Notes under the pieces: model-generated
The model's input: the letters and a program-made list of their open reading frames with translations, nothing else
What the model was told of the DNA's origin: nothing
Database searches by the model: none
Program-made: the position numbers and the translations under genes
DNA from: Myxococcales bacterium
GTDB lineage: Bacteria; Myxococcota_A; Polyangia; Polyangiales; Polyangiaceae
Direction of reading: 5' to 3'
NCBI GenBank assembly: GCA_020430845.1
Contig: JAGQJA010000126.1
Location: 1-33,555, forward strand
Length of the DNA stretch: 33,555 nt
In this document: piece by piece, positions 1-9,400 of the stretch
Layout of the letters: each line of letters begins with the position of its first letter
How positions within the stretch are numbered: position 1 is the stretch's first letter

Positions 1-968
1 CCGCGCGGCGTGTCGATGCGCCGCGGGGCCGCTCCGGGGACGACGAACATGAGCGGGACGCGGACGAGGTTCTCCCACAGCTCGAAGCCGTGCACGTGCC
101 TGCCGTGCTCGCCGAACGCCTCGCCGTGATCGGCCGTCACGACGAGCGCGGTGCGCTCGGCCCACGGCTGCTTCTCGATGAAGTCGAGCAGCTTGCCGAC
201 GTAGCGGTCGGTGAAGAGCACCTCGGCGTCGTAGCGGTCACGCTCCTTGGTGCCGAACGGCGGGATCCCGTCCTTGTCGTGCGGCAGGTACTGGTCGTGG
301 GGATCCATGAAGTGGAACCACGCGAAGAAACGCGTCGAGGCGAGCGCCGCGTCGCCGAGCAGCTTCTCGGCGAGCTCCTCGTGCTGCGGGCTCGTGACGT
401 TGGTGTCGGTGGTGTTGTCCTTCTTGAGGCCGCTGACGAGCTCCCACACGTCGAAGCCCTGATCCATCCCGGCCTCTTTGAGGTACCAGTGCGCGTGCGC
501 GCCGATCGTGCGCACGCCGGCGGCCTGGAGCAGCTTCGGGAAGAAGAGGTTCTTCGGCGTGTACTTGCCGAAGAAGTACCCGCTGCGATCGAGCTCACTC
601 GGCGGGCGCCCGCTCAGGAGCGCGCCGAGGCTCATCGACGTGTACGACGAGACCGAGTAGCCGCGCGTATAGCTCACCGCGTGCTTCTCGAGCTCGGTCA
701 GGCGCGGGGCGATCGGCCGCGGATAACCCGCCCACGGCATGTCGGCGCGCAGGCTGTCGATGCTGATGAGGATGACGTTGAGCGGACGCGGCTTGGCCGG
801 AGTCCCCGCGTCGGCAGGCGCGGCCGTGACGGGCGCGGCAGACGCGACGCCGGGAGGGAGATCGATCGGGCCCTTGGACGACGCGTCGCCGCGGTCACAC
901 TTGCCGCACGCGCCGAGACACAGCGCCGCCGCGAGCGCGGCGACGGGAGCTTGGGGCGTCCGGCTCAA
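1..968 (-). CDS. Sulfatase-like hydrolase, lipoprotein, C-terminus cut off by the window
   Basis: About 322 residues are visible; the C-terminus lies beyond base 1. The frame shows an alkaline-phosphatase/sulfatase-fold enzyme. Seen: an N-terminal metal motif (VILISIDSLRADMP), a DPHDQYLPH segment and a second metal motif (TADHGEAFGEHG). Such enzymes hydrolyse sulfate or phosphate esters or transfer phospho-groups, usually outside the cytoplasm. The N-terminus is hydrophobic and ends in a lipobox-like LGAC, so a lipid-anchored envelope protein is likely. I chose a TTG start at 968 because it gives the signal peptide directly and overlaps the upstream lipase stop (TTGA), which suggests translational coupling; no clear ribosome site supports it. 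The usual Cys/Ser-x-Pro-x-Arg motif for formylglycine is not seen; the equivalent stretch reads SSYTSMSLGALLSGR. Family placement is firm, substrate unknown, start uncertain. Confidence 0.82.
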   Translation of the reverse strand, partial: MSRTPQAPVAALAAALCLGACGKCDRGDASSKGPIDLPPGVASAAPVTAAPADAGTPAKPRPLNVILISIDSLRADMPWAGYPRPIAPRLTELEKHAVSYTRGYSVSSYTSMSLGALLSGRPPSELDRSGYFFGKYTPKNLFFPKLLQAAGVRTIGAHAHWYLKEAGMDQGFDVWELVSGLKKDNTTDTNVTSPQHEELAEKLLGDAALASTRFFAWFHFMDPHDQYLPHDKDGIPPFGTKERDRYDAEVLFTDRYVGKLLDFIEKQPWAERTALVVTADHGEAFGEHGRHVHGFELWENLVRVPLMFVVPGAAPRRIDTPR

Positions 969-2458
969 TCGTTCGGTGGGGGCGTGGCGCAGGGCTCGGT
1001 GATCTGCGACTCGTTGCCCGGGCACGCCGCGGGGGCAGGCGCGCCCGTGGTGATGTTCGCGATCCACTCCGACACGTAGCCGGATCGCTCGTCGAGGATG
1101 GTCGAGTGATCGCGCTCGGGGTCGTAGCAGACCGTGAGCTTCGTCTTGTCCTCTTGGAGGCGATCGAGGCTGCACTTCATGCGGTCGGGCGTGATCGTCG
1201 TGTCCTTGCCGCCGTAGAGCATGAGGATGGGGACCTGCGCCGCCGCGCCCGTGAGGTGCGGGCGGTCCTCGACGTAGCGCGCGATCCACTTCTTGCACAC
1301 GGCGTCCGAGTCGGGACACTGCGCGACGCCCGCCGCGGCGAGACGAACCGCGCCCGCGAAGGCCGGGTCGAAGAGATCGAGCGTCTCTTTGCCGAGCGGC
1401 TTGAGCTTCTCGTAGTTGGCCCAACACGCCGTGTCGACCCAGTCCTTGACGGCGTCTTGCTTGCCCGCGGCGAAGAGCTTCTTTCCCTCGCCCGGCCCAT
1501 CGAGCAGCTCGGCGTGGGTGTAGTGGTACCAGGCGACGACCGCGGGGATGCTCGACGTGCCGACCTCGCGGCCGGGCTTGCCGCTCTCGCCCGAGAGGAG
1601 CGCGGCGCCCCACGTGCGCTGGCTCAGCCAGAGCGGCGCGTAGACGGCCACGCCGGCGATCGGTCCGCTCGTGCCGTAGGTGTCGACGAGCGCGAGCGAC
1701 GCGAGGGCGCTGTGGCCACCCTGCGAGTGACCGACGATCACGACCTTGTCGTCGAGGCTCGGGAAGAGCTTCTTGAGGGCGCGCCCGCCGTCGAGCGTCG
1801 AGCGCCCCACATCGGCGGCGCCCGCGTACACGCTCGGCGGATTGCCCGCGGCGCCGAAGTTGGCGTAGCCCGCGAGATCGGGCGCGATGAGCGCAAAGCC
1901 CGCGCCGACGAGCGGGTACGCGAGGCGGTAGAAGTCGGAGTTGACCGAGTCGGCCGCGGCCGCCAGCTTCGACACGGCGCAGTCGGGCCCCTGCCCGCGG
2001 CTGCCGCGCGCGGCGATGACGGTCGGGAGCTTGGCCGCGGCGGGCGTCGTCGGGACGTAGACGATCGCGCTCGAGACGGACGGCGTGGAGGCCGCGTCGC
2101 CGCGCTCGGTGCGGTAGCTCACGCGGTAGACGCGCGCGCCGCTCGTGACGGGCTTGCCCTTGTAGCCGACCTCAGTGAGCTTGGCCTGCAAGGCCTCCTT
2201 CGAGATGTCGGCGTCCTTCGAGCACTTGAGCACGGCGCCGCGCTGCGCCGGATCGGACGCGAGCGGGCCCGGATCTCCGTAGATGGCCGCGAGGGCGTCG
2301 CCGCACGGCATGGCCGGCTCGGGCACGTCGGGGATCGCGGCGTCTGCCGTGCCTGCGTCCGCGGGCGGCGGCTGGATGGGATCGGGGGTGCTCTCGGAGC
2401 ACGCGGCGGCGAAGACGAGCGCGCACGGCGCGAGCGAGAGCAGGCGGAGCGATTTCAT
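965..2458 (-). CDS. Secreted alpha/beta-hydrolase (secretory-lipase-like), lipoprotein
   Basis: This 497-aa protein is probably an extracytoplasmic lipase or esterase. Residues 1-20 form a lipoprotein signal peptide ending in AAAC (Cys20), followed by a Pro/Asp/Ala-rich linker to about residue 50. The hydrolase core has the nucleophile elbow GHSQGG (Ser245), with likely acid Asp419 in LYGGKDTTITP and His451 in ERDHSTIL, the normal order for an alpha/beta-hydrolase triad. Length and layout resemble the secretory lipase family (LIP, PF03583), though this is judged by eye. GAGGT about seven bases upstream supports the ATG at 2458. The gene sits 55 bp downstream of the FadL-type gene and overlaps the sulfatase-like gene, so the three may be co-transcribed. 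Lipid ester substrates are inferred. Confidence 0.85.
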   Translation of the reverse strand: MKSLRLLSLAPCALVFAAACSESTPDPIQPPPADAGTADAAIPDVPEPAMPCGDALAAIYGDPGPLASDPAQRGAVLKCSKDADISKEALQAKLTEVGYKGKPVTSGARVYRVSYRTERGDAASTPSVSSAIVYVPTTPAAAKLPTVIAARGSRGQGPDCAVSKLAAAADSVNSDFYRLAYPLVGAGFALIAPDLAGYANFGAAGNPPSVYAGAADVGRSTLDGGRALKKLFPSLDDKVVIVGHSQGGHSALASLALVDTYGTSGPIAGVAVYAPLWLSQRTWGAALLSGESGKPGREVGTSSIPAVVAWYHYTHAELLDGPGEGKKLFAAGKQDAVKDWVDTACWANYEKLKPLGKETLDLFDPAFAGAVRLAAAGVAQCPDSDAVCKKWIARYVEDRPHLTGAAAQVPILMLYGGKDTTITPDRMKCSLDRLQEDKTKLTVCYDPERDHSTILDERSGYVSEWIANITTGAPAPAACPGNESQITEPCATPPPND

Positions 2459-2513
2459 GGGACGACCTCGGAAGCGAAGAGCGGGCAGAGCGCCGCCCGA
2501 TAGTGTGGCGCGC

Positions 2514-3989
2514 CTAGAAGGTGTACGCCAGGTTCACGTTCACGAAGCCGATCTGCGAGCGGTACTTGCCGTCGGCGCTCGGCGAGCGCGAGACGTTGTA
2601 GTCGCCGCCGCCGGGGGCGCGCGCGGGGAAGCGCTCGATGTTCTGATCGTTCTCGCCGTTCGTGTTCACGTTGAAGAAGTGGATGTGGTTGTAGCTACCG
2701 GCGATCGCGAAGTGCTTCGAGATCTCGTAGCGCGCGCCCGCCGCGAAGTAGAGGCGCAGCGCGTCGATCGTCGACGCGTCGATGGTCGACTTGGGGACGG
2801 CGGGCGTGGTCATGCCGAGGCTCCCGAAGAGCTCGAGCTGATCGTTCACGTGGTAGCCCGGCCCGACGCGGACGCCGATCGCGTCGTTCCAGTTGCGGGG
2901 AATGTTCAGGATGACCTTGCCGCCCGACAGATCGCGGCCGTCGTCCGCGACGTTGCAGGTCTCGCCGCGCGCGACGACGCACTGGCGCTTGAACACGCTC
3001 CACCGCACGTACTCGAAGTCGGCGCGCATCTCGAGCTTGCGGTTGGGGAACATGTACGTGCCGCCGAGGCGGAGAATGTCGGGATACGTCTGGAAGAAGT
3101 CGATCTTCTGCCCTGCGCCGTCTGCCTCGGCCGACGCCGTGCCGAGCTGCTGGCGGAGCTCGCCCTTCATGCGAGTGTCGCTGTAGAAGCCGGGAGGCGC
3201 GCTGTACGAGAGGCCCAGGTGAAGCTGCTGGTTGACCTCCCAGTAGAGGCCGATCGCGGCGTTGAGGTTGAACCCGGTCGCGGAGACGAGCGAGCGGCCC
3301 TCGGTGAGCGTCCCGTTGTGCACGGTGTCGTCGCTGCCGTCGACGTTGCGCGCGCGCACGGTCTTCACGTTGTGGATGATCGGGCTCACGTTCGCGCCGA
3401 TCGAAAAGCCTGAGTCGCCGAACTTGTAGGCGAGCGCGAGCGTGTTGTAGATCGCAAGGATCTGCCCGCTGATGTTGTGCCAGCGCTGCGGACCGTCGGA
3501 CGAGCCGGGCATGCCGGGCACGTTGTTCTTGTCGCGGTCCCACGTCGCGAGCCCGCCGAACGGGATGTAGAACGCGTAGCCGCCACGCAGGTTCTTGGTG
3601 CCGAAGTCGGTGTTCACGCCGATGAACGGGAGCGCGAGCAGGTTGAGCAACGTGCCGTTGCCCGTGTTCGCCTTCACGTAGTCCTGATCCTGCAGGTACG
3701 CCGGGTCGGACGGCGTGAGCGCGTCGACGGTGCGCGTGTACTTCGCGTAGCGGACCAAGATGCCCGCGTCGCCCACGATCGTGGTGCCCTTCGTCCCGCC
3801 GAGCGCCGCCGGGTTGAAGTAGACGGCGTACGTGTTGGGCATGGCGGGCGTGCCGTGATCGCCGCCGAAGCGTGCCGTCAGATAGCCGCTCGCCTCCGCG
3901 GCGCGCGGTGTCGCGAGCGCCACGAGGACGAGGCTGGAGCCGAGGAAGAGCGACCGAAAAGAAGCGCGTCGTGTGCGTGCCATCTCCAT
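2514..3989 (-). CDS. OmpP1/FadL-family outer-membrane transport protein
   Basis: This 491-aa protein is predicted to form an outer-membrane beta-barrel of the OmpP1/FadL/TodX family, which takes up long-chain fatty acids and other hydrophobic compounds. An N-terminal signal peptide ends around AEA (residue 33), followed by SGYLTARFGGDHG and the family hallmark YFNPAAL near residues 57-63. The rest alternates polar and aromatic strands and ends in Phe (NLAYTF), as expected for barrel assembly. The open frame extends upstream to 4241, but that stretch lacks signal-peptide character, so I start at the Met at 3989; Met at 3983 is equally possible. It is divergent from the lipoprotein at 4147 and lies just upstream of the lipase, suggesting uptake of lipase products. 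Substrate is inferred. Confidence 0.85.
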   Translation of the reverse strand: MEMARTRRASFRSLFLGSSLVLVALATPRAAEASGYLTARFGGDHGTPAMPNTYAVYFNPAALGGTKGTTIVGDAGILVRYAKYTRTVDALTPSDPAYLQDQDYVKANTGNGTLLNLLALPFIGVNTDFGTKNLRGGYAFYIPFGGLATWDRDKNNVPGMPGSSDGPQRWHNISGQILAIYNTLALAYKFGDSGFSIGANVSPIIHNVKTVRARNVDGSDDTVHNGTLTEGRSLVSATGFNLNAAIGLYWEVNQQLHLGLSYSAPPGFYSDTRMKGELRQQLGTASAEADGAGQKIDFFQTYPDILRLGGTYMFPNRKLEMRADFEYVRWSVFKRQCVVARGETCNVADDGRDLSGGKVILNIPRNWNDAIGVRVGPGYHVNDQLELFGSLGMTTPAVPKSTIDASTIDALRLYFAAGARYEISKHFAIAGSYNHIHFFNVNTNGENDQNIERFPARAPGGGDYNVSRSPSADGKYRSQIGFVNVNLAYTF

Positions 3990-4146
3990 CGGGACTATCA
4001 CACAAGCCGACGCGGGCCGAGCACCTTCCCCGTCTCCGCGGCGCTTCCGCCGGTGACCTTGGCGCCGAGGCGACGGGTGCCGAAACCGGCACGCCCCGTG
4101 CTCGCGAGCGCTTGCCTCGCCCCACGGCGCCCGGTATGAAACCAAG

Positions 4147-4815
4147 ATGCGTCGCTCCCTCGCCTTCCTTGCATCCACCGCGGCCTTCGCGGCCGCGTGC
4201 ATCCCGCACCCCTCGGACGACTTCAAGGAGTACGAGGACAAGACGCTCTCGATGCGGCAGGTCGCGCCACAGGATGCCGGTCCCCCGCCCGACGCCGCGC
4301 CGCCCGCCCAGGCCGTCGAGGGCCTCTACTTCGGGGCGTGCTTCTCGCAGCTCGCGGCGGGCCGAACCGACCGCGTGCTCCGCTTCTACACCACGACGAA
4401 GTTCGTGCCGAGCGCCGGCGGCGGCGCGCTGTCCCTCGAGATCACGCCGCTCAAGCTCCCCGCGGGTGCGATCACGGACGAGACGTTCGGCAAGGCCTCG
4501 ACCACAGGCCAGGCATTCGCAGTCAAGGACGCGGTCGTCGACTCGGCGGGCGTCTTCACCGCGACCTTCGGGAACGTCGATGTGCCGGGAAACGCGAACC
4601 CGATCTCGGGACGCGAGATCAAGCTCGAGAACACGGTCTTCAAGGGGCGCTTCGCAGATCCCAAGAAGTTCTGCACGCAGCTCTCCGCCCAAGTCGTCCA
4701 GCCCGTGCAGCAGGCGCTCGACGGCCCCGCGAACATCTGCCTGTTCATCGAGGCGAAAGAGGGCGACAAGTACCTCGATCCCGCGAAGGCCGACTACGTC
4801 TGCAACGTCAACTGA
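4147..4815 (+). CDS. Lipoprotein of unknown function
   Basis: This 222-aa protein has a clear lipoprotein signal peptide: MRR, a hydrophobic stretch, then FAAAC with Cys18. A short acidic and Pro/Ala-rich linker runs to about residue 58. The remaining roughly 165 residues start around EGLYFGACFSQL and look like a compact beta-rich domain that I do not recognise. Several cysteines (in FGACF, KKFCTQ, NICLF, YVCNVN) could form disulfides outside the cytoplasm. It is divergent from the FadL-type gene (157-bp gap) and convergent with the lipoprotein at 4962. A TATGAA hexamer lies at most about 10 bases before the ATG and no clear ribosome site is present, so a leaderless or very short-leader transcript is possible. 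Existence as a gene is well supported; the role is unknown. Confidence 0.75.
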   Translation: MRRSLAFLASTAAFAAACIPHPSDDFKEYEDKTLSMRQVAPQDAGPPPDAAPPAQAVEGLYFGACFSQLAAGRTDRVLRFYTTTKFVPSAGGGALSLEITPLKLPAGAITDETFGKASTTGQAFAVKDAVVDSAGVFTATFGNVDVPGNANPISGREIKLENTVFKGRFADPKKFCTQLSAQVVQPVQQALDGPANICLFIEAKEGDKYLDPAKADYVCNVN

Positions 4816-4893
4816 CGTAGGCGGCGGCACGAGATCGGGGCTCGCCCACAACGGCCGCGCCACGACGCGCGCCCAGAAGCACGAGCCCAGAAA

Positions 4894-4934
4894 CACAAGA
4901 GGCGGCGCGCGATCTCTCGCGGCCGCCTCTCGTG
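4894..4934. terminator. Bidirectional hairpin terminator between convergent genes
   Basis: A long inverted repeat lies between two genes that end toward each other (4815 and 4962). The outer arms, 4894-4906 and 4922-4934, pair over 13 positions with one mismatch. Inside, 4908-4912 pairs with 4917-4921 around a TCTC loop, with one bulged G at 4907. There is no long T-run on either side, so it may be a strong-stem terminator with little U-tail. Position and symmetry make a two-way terminator the simplest reading. Confidence 0.7.
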
Positions 4935-4961
4935 CTTGGCGGTGTTACCGCCGTGAGCCCG

Positions 4962-6179
4962 TCAGGGGTTCGGGTCGAACGGAACCACCGGCGGATCGTT
5001 CTGGAATCCGAGGAAGTGGTAGCCGTTCGTGCTGTTGATGCCGCCGTCGGGCAGCAGGAGCGGGACGTCCTTGTCGCCGACGAGGACGAACGTGTAGGCC
5101 TTGCCCTGCACGTAGCCGCCCGCGACGCCCGAGAGCTGCGCCGCCGCCGAGAGCGGGAACGCGAACTCTTGCGGGTCCGCGGTCGGGTTCGAGATGATGA
5201 GCGGGCGGACCGGACCGCCCGCCTGCACCAACGCCGTGCCCTTGAGGTACGCGACGGGGTTCATCCCGTTGAGCAGCACGGCCGCGCCGGCGTCGGCCGG
5301 ATCGAGCAGGGCGGGGACGACGGGCTGGATGCCCGCGCCCGGGTTCACCTTGTCGAAGGACGGCGACGCGTGGACGAACTGGGCGCCCATCGAGGTGGCC
5401 GGCACCGCGGTGGATCGGTCGAGCTCGAAGATGGTGACCTTCAGGTTTCCGGGGCCAGGCGGGCTCGCGTTGCCGGGGTGACCGTCGCCACACTTGGCGT
5501 TGTCGGCGACGTCTGCGACGCAGCCGGTGAGCACGAGCATGTAGCTCTTCTCGGCCTTGAACGTGCCGCCCGGGATGATCTCGGGCAGCTTCCAGTAGTC
5601 GACGTTCTCCGTGATCGGAGCGCCGGCGTCGGTCATGTAGCCCGGCTTGAGGATCTCGTCGCACGACGAGCCCACGCCGGAGAGCGGAACGCCCTTCCCG
5701 AAGAGGGTGCGCGCGTTCATGACGTAGGGCTGGATGAACAGCGGCTCGAGGTCGACGCCGAGGCTCGGGAAGCTCCCGCCCGTTCCGTTCGGGATCATCG
5801 GGAACGGCGTGCCGGGAGTCTTGATCGGGAGCGGCGGGTACGGCGCGACGCCGTCCTTGACGGTGTTGTCGGTGCCGCGCGCGAAGCAGATGCGGATGCC
5901 GTTCGAGCCGTTGGGCAGATCGCCCGCGGCGCCGAGGCTCGTCGAGGCGTTCACGAGCGTGAGCTTCGCGATCGCCGGCTTGGGGCCCGCGTCACCACCG
6001 TCGGTGTTGCCACCCGTGTCCGGGGTGCCCGTGTCGGGGGTCGTCGAGTCGGGCGTGCCCGAGTCGGCCTTCGGGACCGTGCCCGTGTCGTCGTCGCCGC
6101 ACGCCACGAGGCCGGCCGCGCCGACGCCTCCGACGATGAGCGAGGCCATTGCATACCGAAGCCACGATAGGTTGCGCAT
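4962..6179 (-). CDS. DUF4397-like surface lipoprotein
   Basis: This 405-aa protein is an envelope lipoprotein. The ATG at 6179 is chosen because AAGGAG sits about seven bases upstream; an in-frame Met at 6203 lies before this ribosome site. A hydrophobic signal peptide ends in LVAC, followed by a low-complexity Asp/Thr/Gly/Pro linker (repeats like TPDTGTPDTGG), a style common in myxobacterial lipoproteins. Two similar motifs, LTLVNASTSLG and AQFVHASPSFD, resemble the VHASP signature of DUF4397 beta-sandwich domains, and YTFVLVGD resembles a later strand of that family, so two such domains are plausible. Cysteines in the first half could form disulfides. The role is unknown; adhesion or surface structure is only a guess. 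It converges on the lipoprotein at 4147. Confidence 0.75.
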   Translation of the reverse strand: MRNLSWLRYAMASLIVGGVGAAGLVACGDDDTGTVPKADSGTPDSTTPDTGTPDTGGNTDGGDAGPKPAIAKLTLVNASTSLGAAGDLPNGSNGIRICFARGTDNTVKDGVAPYPPLPIKTPGTPFPMIPNGTGGSFPSLGVDLEPLFIQPYVMNARTLFGKGVPLSGVGSSCDEILKPGYMTDAGAPITENVDYWKLPEIIPGGTFKAEKSYMLVLTGCVADVADNAKCGDGHPGNASPPGPGNLKVTIFELDRSTAVPATSMGAQFVHASPSFDKVNPGAGIQPVVPALLDPADAGAAVLLNGMNPVAYLKGTALVQAGGPVRPLIISNPTADPQEFAFPLSAAAQLSGVAGGYVQGKAYTFVLVGDKDVPLLLPDGGINSTNGYHFLGFQNDPPVVPFDPNP

Positions 6180-6456
6180 CCTGTTCTCCTTTGCGAAATC
6201 CAAGCTCTACACAAACCGAGCCCCACCCGGGGTCCGGACTGAGCGGCGACCGAGCGCCACCCGCAAGCCAGCGATGAAGACTACGTGCCGTCGGCGCGCC
6301 CCGCAAGGTTCGTCCGAGGCGGCCGAGGCGCGTGCGTAGGCCGCTACGCCCCCCAGGGCAGGATCGTTGGACGTCCCGCCTGGCGCCCCCATTCAAGCCC
6401 TCGACGCCCGCGCGGTCGATTGCCGCTGTGCGTCGTGGCGGGCGTTCGTCTCGCCG
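6180..6456. other. Intergenic stretch between the giant kinase gene and the DUF4397-like lipoprotein
   Basis: No gene that I can support lies here. On the minus strand it holds the 3' side of the kinase gene and the leader of the lipoprotein at 6179, including its AAGGAG ribosome site near 6188. A small perfect hairpin (6334-6339 with 6344-6349, loop GCCG) lies about 108 bp beyond the kinase stop and has no T-run. It could end kinase transcription, but the support is weak. I see no convincing promoter hexamers. Confidence 0.35.
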
Positions 6457-9400
6457 CTACGCGTCGATCGTGATGCCCAGGCGCTCGCGCGTCTGGAAGT
6501 ACTCCTCGCTGATGGAGAAGAGCACGATCTCCTTCATGCGCTCCTTCACCGGGACGCTCGAGCCCTCTTCTTGGGCGCGCACGACCTCGGTGCTGATCTG
6601 GAGATCGTGCGCGAGGAGCGCGCCCGCGCGGTCGGCGGTCATGTCGATGCCGGCCACCCACTTCTTGAGGTCGAGCGCGCCGCCCGCCTGCATGAGCTTC
6701 GAGACGGCGCTCGCGAGCTTCTCCTTCTCGGTGCCCACGAAGTCCTGGCTCATCGCCAGCATGGCCTCGTTGACCTGTCCCGCCAGATCGGGCGAGACCG
6801 GGAACTGCGGCACGCAGAGCTTGATGGCCGCGAACAGCCACGCCTTGAGCCCGGTGCCCGTCGGGATGAGGTGCCGGACGTAGAAGCCGGGCCTGAAGTA
6901 CGTCATGTGGCGGCCGGCCACGAAGGCCAGCGCCTGGTTGGGGATGTTCGCGTCGAACGCGGCGCGCCCGAGCACGATGCTGGGCGTGCGCGCGTGCAAG
7001 AAGCCGAGGCTCGACGGATCGTTCGGGTTCTGGAAGACGAGCGGCGCCGCCATGCCGAGCACGCCCTGCACGTAGTAGAGCGTCTGCGACACCGGGTACG
7101 GGTGCAGCGACGTGTCGATCGCGTAACGCGGGTCGTAGCCGAGCGCCTCGAGCGGCTGCGTGCGCACGCGCACGATGGTCGGCTGGATCATCGCGAAGAT
7201 GCGCGTCACGAGCGGATCGAGGTCGGGGTGCGTGATGCGCTCCCACGCGGCCTCGTCGAGCGCGGCCTGCGCCGCCGCGGCGCTCTCGGCGCGGTGCTTG
7301 CGATAGAAGCGCTCCTCGTCGGGCTCGGCGAGCTTGAGCACGCTGAGCGCCTGGCACAGACACCACGCGGGGTCGGCGCGCTTGGTGTCGGTGTAGAGCT
7401 TGCGGAGCAGCTTGTAGCTCTCCACGCGGTACGGGTTGCGCTTGAGGATCTGCGCCTGGGCGCGCACGGCCTTGTCGAGGTACTGGGCGGGATCGCTCGC
7501 GTAGAGCTCGGCCAGGCGCTCGGAGCGGGCCTTGTCCTCGGGGTCGAACGCCTGCGCCGCCTCGAACGCGTCGATGGCGAGCTCCGGCTCGTTCAAGAAC
7601 TTCTGGTAGAGCGCGCCCAGCTCGTCGAGCACCTTGATGATCTGCGCGCGATCCTGCGCAGCCTTCGCGCGATCGAGCTGCATGTTGAGCATGCGCTCGA
7701 CGTCCTCGTGGCGGCCCTTCTGCCGGTAGAGCTCGAGCAGCTCGACCATCGCCTTGGTCATGCCCGGGTCGAACTCGAGGGCGCGCTGGTAATACGTGAT
7801 GGCCTCGTCGGCCTTCGACAGCTGCTTGGACGCGATCGTCGCTGCAGTCTGCATGTACTTGGCGCGCTGCTTCTTGTCCTCGACGAAGTCGGCCAGGCGG
7901 AGGACGACGTCGACGAGCTTCGCCCAGTCCTTCTCCTCCGAGTAGAGCTGCATCAGCTTGGTGAGCAGCTTGCGGTCGTCGGGGCGCTCCTCGAGGGCCG
8001 CGACGTACGTCTTGGAGGCGGCGGCGCGGTCGTTCTTCTTGGCGAACTCGATGTCGCCGATCTCGAGCAGCAGGTCGAAGCGCTCCATGCCCGTGGCCAG
8101 CTGGAGGCGGCGACGGCGGACCTTGATGCCCGCGTCCCACTCGCCGCGCTCGTCGTGGATCTTGGCGAGCGATCGGAACGGGCGCGGGTTCGACGGGTCG
8201 AGGTCCGCGGCCTCGAGCAGCGCCGGCGTGGCCGTGTCGAGGTCTCCCGAGCGGCGCGCGCTCTCGCCGAGGTGGTAGAGGGCCTCGGCGCGATCGCTGC
8301 CGGCGAGCTGGTCGCCGTACCGCTTGAAGAGGTCTTCGTGCATGCGGTACGCGCTCTGCGGATCGCCGAACTCGAAGAGCGCGTTGGCCGCGCGCGCGAG
8401 CGCGTCGACGTCGCTCGGGCCGAGCGACTGCAGCGCCTCGACGGCCGCGAGCATGCGCGGGTTCGTGATCGGCGGCGGCGCGATGCTGCCGACCGAGATC
8501 CGCGACTGGCTCGTCGGTCCGTCGAGCGACGACATCGACGACGACGAGACGGAGCCCGGCGGCTGCGACGGCGTGGGCTGCGACGGGCGCGCCGGTTGGT
8601 TGGTCTTGCCGAACGCCTCGATGAAGCGCACGAGCACGCGCACGGCGTCGTCCTTCTCGAGCACGCCGCTGCGGCCGACGAGGCTCTCGTAGTACTTGGT
8701 CGCCTCGAGCAGGCGGTTGCCCTCGAAGGCGAGATCGCCGAGCACCATGAGCGCCGGCGCGTTGGACGCGTCGAGCTCGAGCGCGCGCTTGGCCGCGGCC
8801 TCGGCGCGCGGCGGGTCGACGAGCTGCGAGTGGTAGACCTTCGCGAGCTCGGCGTGCAGGCGCGCGCGCGCCAGATCGCTCTCGGCGTGCGTGAGCTCCT
8901 TCTCGACCAGGCCGACGACGCTGAGCCAGTCGCCGCGGTGGGCGTACGCCTTGCGGAGCGCGGTCGACGCGGCCGCGTCGGTGGGGCTCGCGTCGAGGGC
9001 GAGCTTGTAGCGCTCGATCGCGCCGTCCTTGTCGCCGCGGGTCTCGAGCAGGCGCGCAGCGCGCAGCCACTGCTCGGCCTTGGCCTCGGGCGTGGCCGCC
9101 TTGGTGGCGAGCGCCTCGATGGCGCTGAGCGCGGCGTGGGCGTCGCCGGTCATCTCGCGCAGCTGCGCGAGCGCCTCGAGCGCGCCGGCGTGGCCGGGCG
9201 ACATGGCGAGCACCTTCTCGTACGCCTTGGTCGCGCGATCGGGCGAGCCCACCTGCTCGGCGAGCGTGCGCGCCTGCGCCAGGATGATCTCCACGCGCCG
9301 CGCCTCGTCGGCCGTCGAGTTGGCGTGGCGCTCGTAGAGGCCGACGACCTTCTCCCACTTGTCGAGCGACCGGTAGTGTCGCGCGAGCGCGGTGAGCGCG

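Noticed and set aside
3990-4146. Promoters in the gap between the FadL-type gene and the divergent lipoprotein
   Set aside because: Only single loose hexamers (such as TATGAA near the lipoprotein start) are visible, with no -35 partner; not enough for a feature.
2695-4896. A 733-codon minus-strand frame running across the FadL-type gene and the lipoprotein at 4147
   Set aside because: It crosses two genes with clear signal peptides in other frames and has an Arg-rich translation without domains.
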